Origin: JABDOU01 sp041609995
GTDB lineage: Bacteria; Actinomycetota; Acidimicrobiia; Spongiisociales; SHLN01
Direction of reading: 5' to 3'
NCBI GenBank assembly: GCA_041609995.1
Contig: JBFIPU010000052.1
Location: forward strand, 1 to 17,818
DNA: 17,818 nt
Position 1 is the stretch's first letter. Every line of letters begins with the position of its first letter. A program made the position numbers and the translations under genes. Under the pieces are notes generated by a model, which was not told the origin of the DNA, searched no databases, and worked only from the letters and a program-made list of their open reading frames with translations. Shown one piece after another: positions 16,165 through 17,818 of the stretch.

Positions 16165-16638
16165 TCAGCTGATGACGCCCAGCTCATCCAGTTGCTTCGA
16201 GAACGCCTCTTCGGTCTTGTGGAGCAACAACGACAGCAACCGCAGGTCATCGCGACGGATCGTGAGCACTTTCCCGTTGAAGTCCTGTCGCATCATCTGG
16301 ACGGCTCGCAAGAAGTCTTCCATCAGTTCCGAGTCCCGTTCCTCGAGAACGTCGACCTTGTTCAAGTCGATGGACACGCCTCCACTGGGCAGGACGTCGA
16401 TTGCCCTGCCTGCACTGTCTTTCTCCGGCGGGAGCAGATGTCCTGCCGGCACTCCGAAGAAGCGCGCCAGGCGCGACAAGCGTGGTAGCGATAGTGCCCT
16501 CTCGCCCCGCTCGTACGCGCCCAACACCGAGGCCTTGAACTCGTCGTCCGAGATCTCTTGTACTTCTTGTAGTGACAGCCCCCGCTGTTTCCGGATCGAA
16601 CGCAGCCGTTGTCCAACGGCCTCGTTGTAGCTGTTCAC
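16165..16638 (-). CDS. bldD: BldD-like transcriptional regulator with c-di-GMP-binding motif
   Basis: 157 residues, similar to Streptomyces BldD. The N-terminal helix-turn-helix covers about 8-65 (VGQRLRSIRKQRGLSLQEVQEIS...GAYERGERALSLPRLSRLARFFGV). The C-terminal domain keeps NGKVLTIRRDDLRLLSLLL and the c-di-GMP signature R-x-D-X8-R-x-D-D: Arg117-Gln118-Asp119, eight residues, then Arg128-Arg129-Asp130-Asp131. In Streptomyces the motif is RGD-X8-RQDD, and c-di-GMP joins two dimers to repress development genes. I chose the GTG at 16638 because AGAGGG lies 5 nt upstream and the protein then aligns end to end with BldD; a TTG at 16677 is possible. It sits alone between rsmE and phoH. Confidence 0.88.
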   Translation of the reverse strand: MNSYNEAVGQRLRSIRKQRGLSLQEVQEISDDEFKASVLGAYERGERALSLPRLSRLARFFGVPAGHLLPPEKDSAGRAIDVLPSGGVSIDLNKVDVLEERDSELMEDFLRAVQMMRQDFNGKVLTIRRDDLRLLSLLLHKTEEAFSKQLDELGVIS

Positions 16639-16643
16639 TTGGT

Positions 16644-16649
16644 CCCTCT
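16644..16649 (-). promoter_or_regulatory. Ribosome binding site that selects the bldD GTG start
   Basis: AGAGGG on the minus strand, 5 nt ahead of the GTG at 16638. The alternative in-frame TTG at 16677 has no ribosome site and falls within the -10 hexamer. Confidence 0.6.
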
Positions 16650-16653
16650 CTGT

Positions 16654-16682
16654 TCCTGTCCCGACAGGATTCACCAATCATA
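16654..16682 (-). promoter_or_regulatory. bldD promoter -10 with inverted repeat at the start of transcription
   Basis: On the minus strand TATGAT (16677-16682) is a good -10 hexamer; no clear -35 is seen. Immediately downstream lies a 7-bp inverted repeat, TCCTGTC and GACAGGA, with 2 bp between (16654-16669). It would cover the first transcribed bases. This is a natural place for a repressor, and BldD represses its own gene in Streptomyces, but the repeat is not the known BldD box. Confidence 0.45.
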
Positions 16683-16745
16683 AACCATTCAAACTCAGCC
16701 CTGTCGCATCTCGCGGAAACCTTCACTCAACGTGGTATTTTTCGG

Positions 16746-16761
16746 GTCTGAAAGCTCAGAC
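16746..16761. repeat. Small hairpin after rsmE
   Basis: GTCTGA and TCAGAC form a perfect 6-bp stem with a 4-base loop, 9 bp past the rsmE stop. No T-run follows on the minus strand, so it is at most a weak or factor-dependent terminator. Confidence 0.35.
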
Positions 16762-16769
16762 AGCGCGGA

Positions 16770-17402
16770 TTACCGGGCCAGTACTGCGGCGACCACCGCC
16801 GCAGTCTCCACCCGCAGACCCGTGTCACCCAGCGAAACGAGCCGGCGACCCTTCCGTTCCCGGTCGGTGAATCCCCCTTCTGGTCCCACCGCGATGACCG
16901 TGTCGGGGGTGAGATCGCGAGGCGGCCAGCCACCTCCCTTGCGATCGGCGAGCACGATGTCGCTCAACCCGTTCAACTCGCACCTGTTGATGGCCAGGCT
17001 CCACGCCCCGCCACTCTGTTCGAGAGCGGCCACCGACCAGGCCTCGCATTTGGCCGGCTTGGGTGGTGGACCGACGCCGCGCTCGGTGTCGAGCCAGAGC
17101 AGCTCGCGCACGCCGAGCTCCGCCAGCTTCTCGACGACAAACCGGGCCCGGCCCATCGACCTGGGCGGCGCCACCGCCACCCGCCTGCTGCTCGGTCGAT
17201 CGACGGTAATCTCGTCACCGCGGACCAAGGTATCGCGTCTCAACGAGCCGGTCCCCAGGATCCCGGCCCCGTCCGTATAGGTGAGGCGGGCCCCATCCGG
17301 CAGACGCAGGACCTTGCGGAGGTGACGGGCCTTGTGGGTGCCGAGCTCGACCACCGATTCACCCCACGGCCCCGGCAGGAGTACGTGGGGGACCCGGCTC
17401 AA
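16770..17402 (-). CDS. rsmE: 16S rRNA (uracil-1498-N3)-methyltransferase RsmE
   Basis: 210 residues, slightly short of the usual 230-250. It methylates U1498 of 16S rRNA in assembled 30S subunits using S-adenosylmethionine. The SPOUT-fold signatures are clear: VEKLAELGV, AVGPEGGFTDRE and SLGDTGLRVETAAVVA, the last two forming the knotted cofactor site. The N-terminal PUA-like region includes HKARHLRKVLRLPDGARL. The TTG start at 17402 overlaps the dnaJ stop (TTGA) and gives MSRVPHVLLPG, a natural N-terminus; no ATG or GTG nearby does better. dnaJ-rsmE is a common gene pair. Confidence 0.95.
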   Translation of the reverse strand: MSRVPHVLLPGPWGESVVELGTHKARHLRKVLRLPDGARLTYTDGAGILGTGSLRRDTLVRGDEITVDRPSSRRVAVAPPRSMGRARFVVEKLAELGVRELLWLDTERGVGPPPKPAKCEAWSVAALEQSGGAWSLAINRCELNGLSDIVLADRKGGGWPPRDLTPDTVIAVGPEGGFTDRERKGRRLVSLGDTGLRVETAAVVAAVLAR

Positions 17403-17818
17403 CGGCGGCGGCGCTTCCCCTTGGCCGGCCTTTCATTCCGAAGCTCGGCGAATTGGCGGAGGAGCGTTTCCTCGTCCTTGGAGAGATTCTCCGGAACTGC
17501 CGTCGTGGCGTCGATGTAGAGATCGCCTCGACCCCTCCCGTTCAGCCGGCCGGCGCCCTCTCCCCGCATGCGGAATCTCGTTCCCGGCTGGGTCCCGGCC
17601 GGGACCGTGAGCACCGCCACGTCGCCGTCGATGAGCGGAACTTCGATCTCGGTCCCCAGCGCCATCTCACTGAAGGGCACGACCACCTGTTGAAACAGAT
17701 GCTCCCCCTGGCGCTCGAACACCTCGTCGGGAGCCACGCTGACCGTGACGTAGAGGTCGCCGGGTTGGGCGCCATCGGTCCCAGCTCCGCCGTGGCCCCG
17801 CAATCGAAGCCGGGCGCC
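17399..17818 (-). CDS. dnaJ: Chaperone DnaJ (partial, C-terminal part)
   Basis: The last 139 residues of DnaJ, entering from the right edge. Visible are the tail of the first substrate-binding domain (LRGHGGAGTDGAQPGDLYVTVSV), the second beta domain (GEHLFQQVVVPFSEMALGTEIEVPLIDG, VPAGTQPGTRFRMRGEGAGRLNGRGRGDLYI) and a dimerisation-type tail (LSKDEETLLRQFAELR). It ends in a basic GKRRRR. DnaJ delivers unfolded proteins to DnaK and stimulates its ATPase. The J domain and zinc fingers lie outside the window, so DnaJ1/DnaJ2 or CbpA-like status cannot be fixed. The stop overlaps the rsmE start. Confidence 0.93.
   Translation of the reverse strand, partial: GARLRLRGHGGAGTDGAQPGDLYVTVSVAPDEVFERQGEHLFQQVVVPFSEMALGTEIEVPLIDGDVAVLTVPAGTQPGTRFRMRGEGAGRLNGRGRGDLYIDATTAVPENLSKDEETLLRQFAELRNERPAKGKRRRR

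Noticed and set aside
16044..16250. Small minus-strand gene translating the tandem repeat
   Set aside because: It overlaps the bldD 3' end in another frame, lacks a ribosome site, and the mixed 13/14-bp unit lengths break any periodic peptide.

Overview
The window is a GC-rich stretch of bacterial chromosome, most probably from an actinobacterium of the class Acidimicrobiia or a close relative. Signs for this are a BldD-type regulator with a cyclic-di-GMP motif, the dnaJ-rsmE-phoH-ybeY-era and recO-uppS-glyS gene order, threonine-rich linkers in exported proteins, and frequent TTG and GTG starts. The class assignment is an inference from composition and gene content, not from a database search. 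I see no rRNA, tRNA, CRISPR array, insertion sequence or phage gene.

Left part (1-5836, all on the minus strand). The window opens with the N-terminus of a 4Fe-4S ferredoxin-type electron-transfer subunit that runs off the left edge. Its leader carries a 9-bp inverted repeat that looks like an operator. To its right is a carbohydrate-uptake operon, read from 5836 down to 231: a lipoprotein solute-binding protein, a strong intrinsic terminator, a very large MalF-type permease with an extra N-terminal membrane region, a MalG-type permease, and a Gfo/Idh/MocA sugar-type oxidoreductase. The permeases and the oxidoreductase are joined by 4-bp stop/start overlaps. No ATPase subunit is present here. 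The logical reading is import of a sugar or cyclitol followed by NAD(P)-dependent oxidation.

Middle part (6011-11231). glyS, uppS and recO form a tight minus-strand housekeeping cluster (recO first). On the plus strand follow a small VOC-fold protein and a NarL-type two-component pair (membrane histidine kinase and LuxR-type response regulator, overlapping by ATGA). These plus-strand genes separate recO from era, which are commonly adjacent in actinobacteria.

Right part (11248-17818, all minus strand). Read from the right edge: the C-terminus of dnaJ, rsmE, bldD, then phoH, a membrane HD-domain phosphohydrolase of the PgpH type, ybeY and era. dnaJ/rsmE, phoH/HD and HD/ybeY overlap by 1-4 bp, so translation is probably coupled. 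bldD has its own promoter-like region and a terminator-like hairpin and sits as a separate unit between rsmE and phoH. The 275-bp gap between bldD and phoH holds a short tandem repeat, two 12-bp perfect palindromes, the hairpin and a probable phoH promoter.

Together the right part gathers ribosome maturation and RNA quality control (RsmE, PhoH, YbeY, Era) with two proteins tied by family to cyclic dinucleotides: PgpH-type (c-di-AMP breakdown) and BldD (c-di-GMP-responsive repression). The items I rate most worth a second look are the oversized MalF permease, the BldD unit with its regulatory surroundings, the ferredoxin-leader operator and the interposed two-component cassette.
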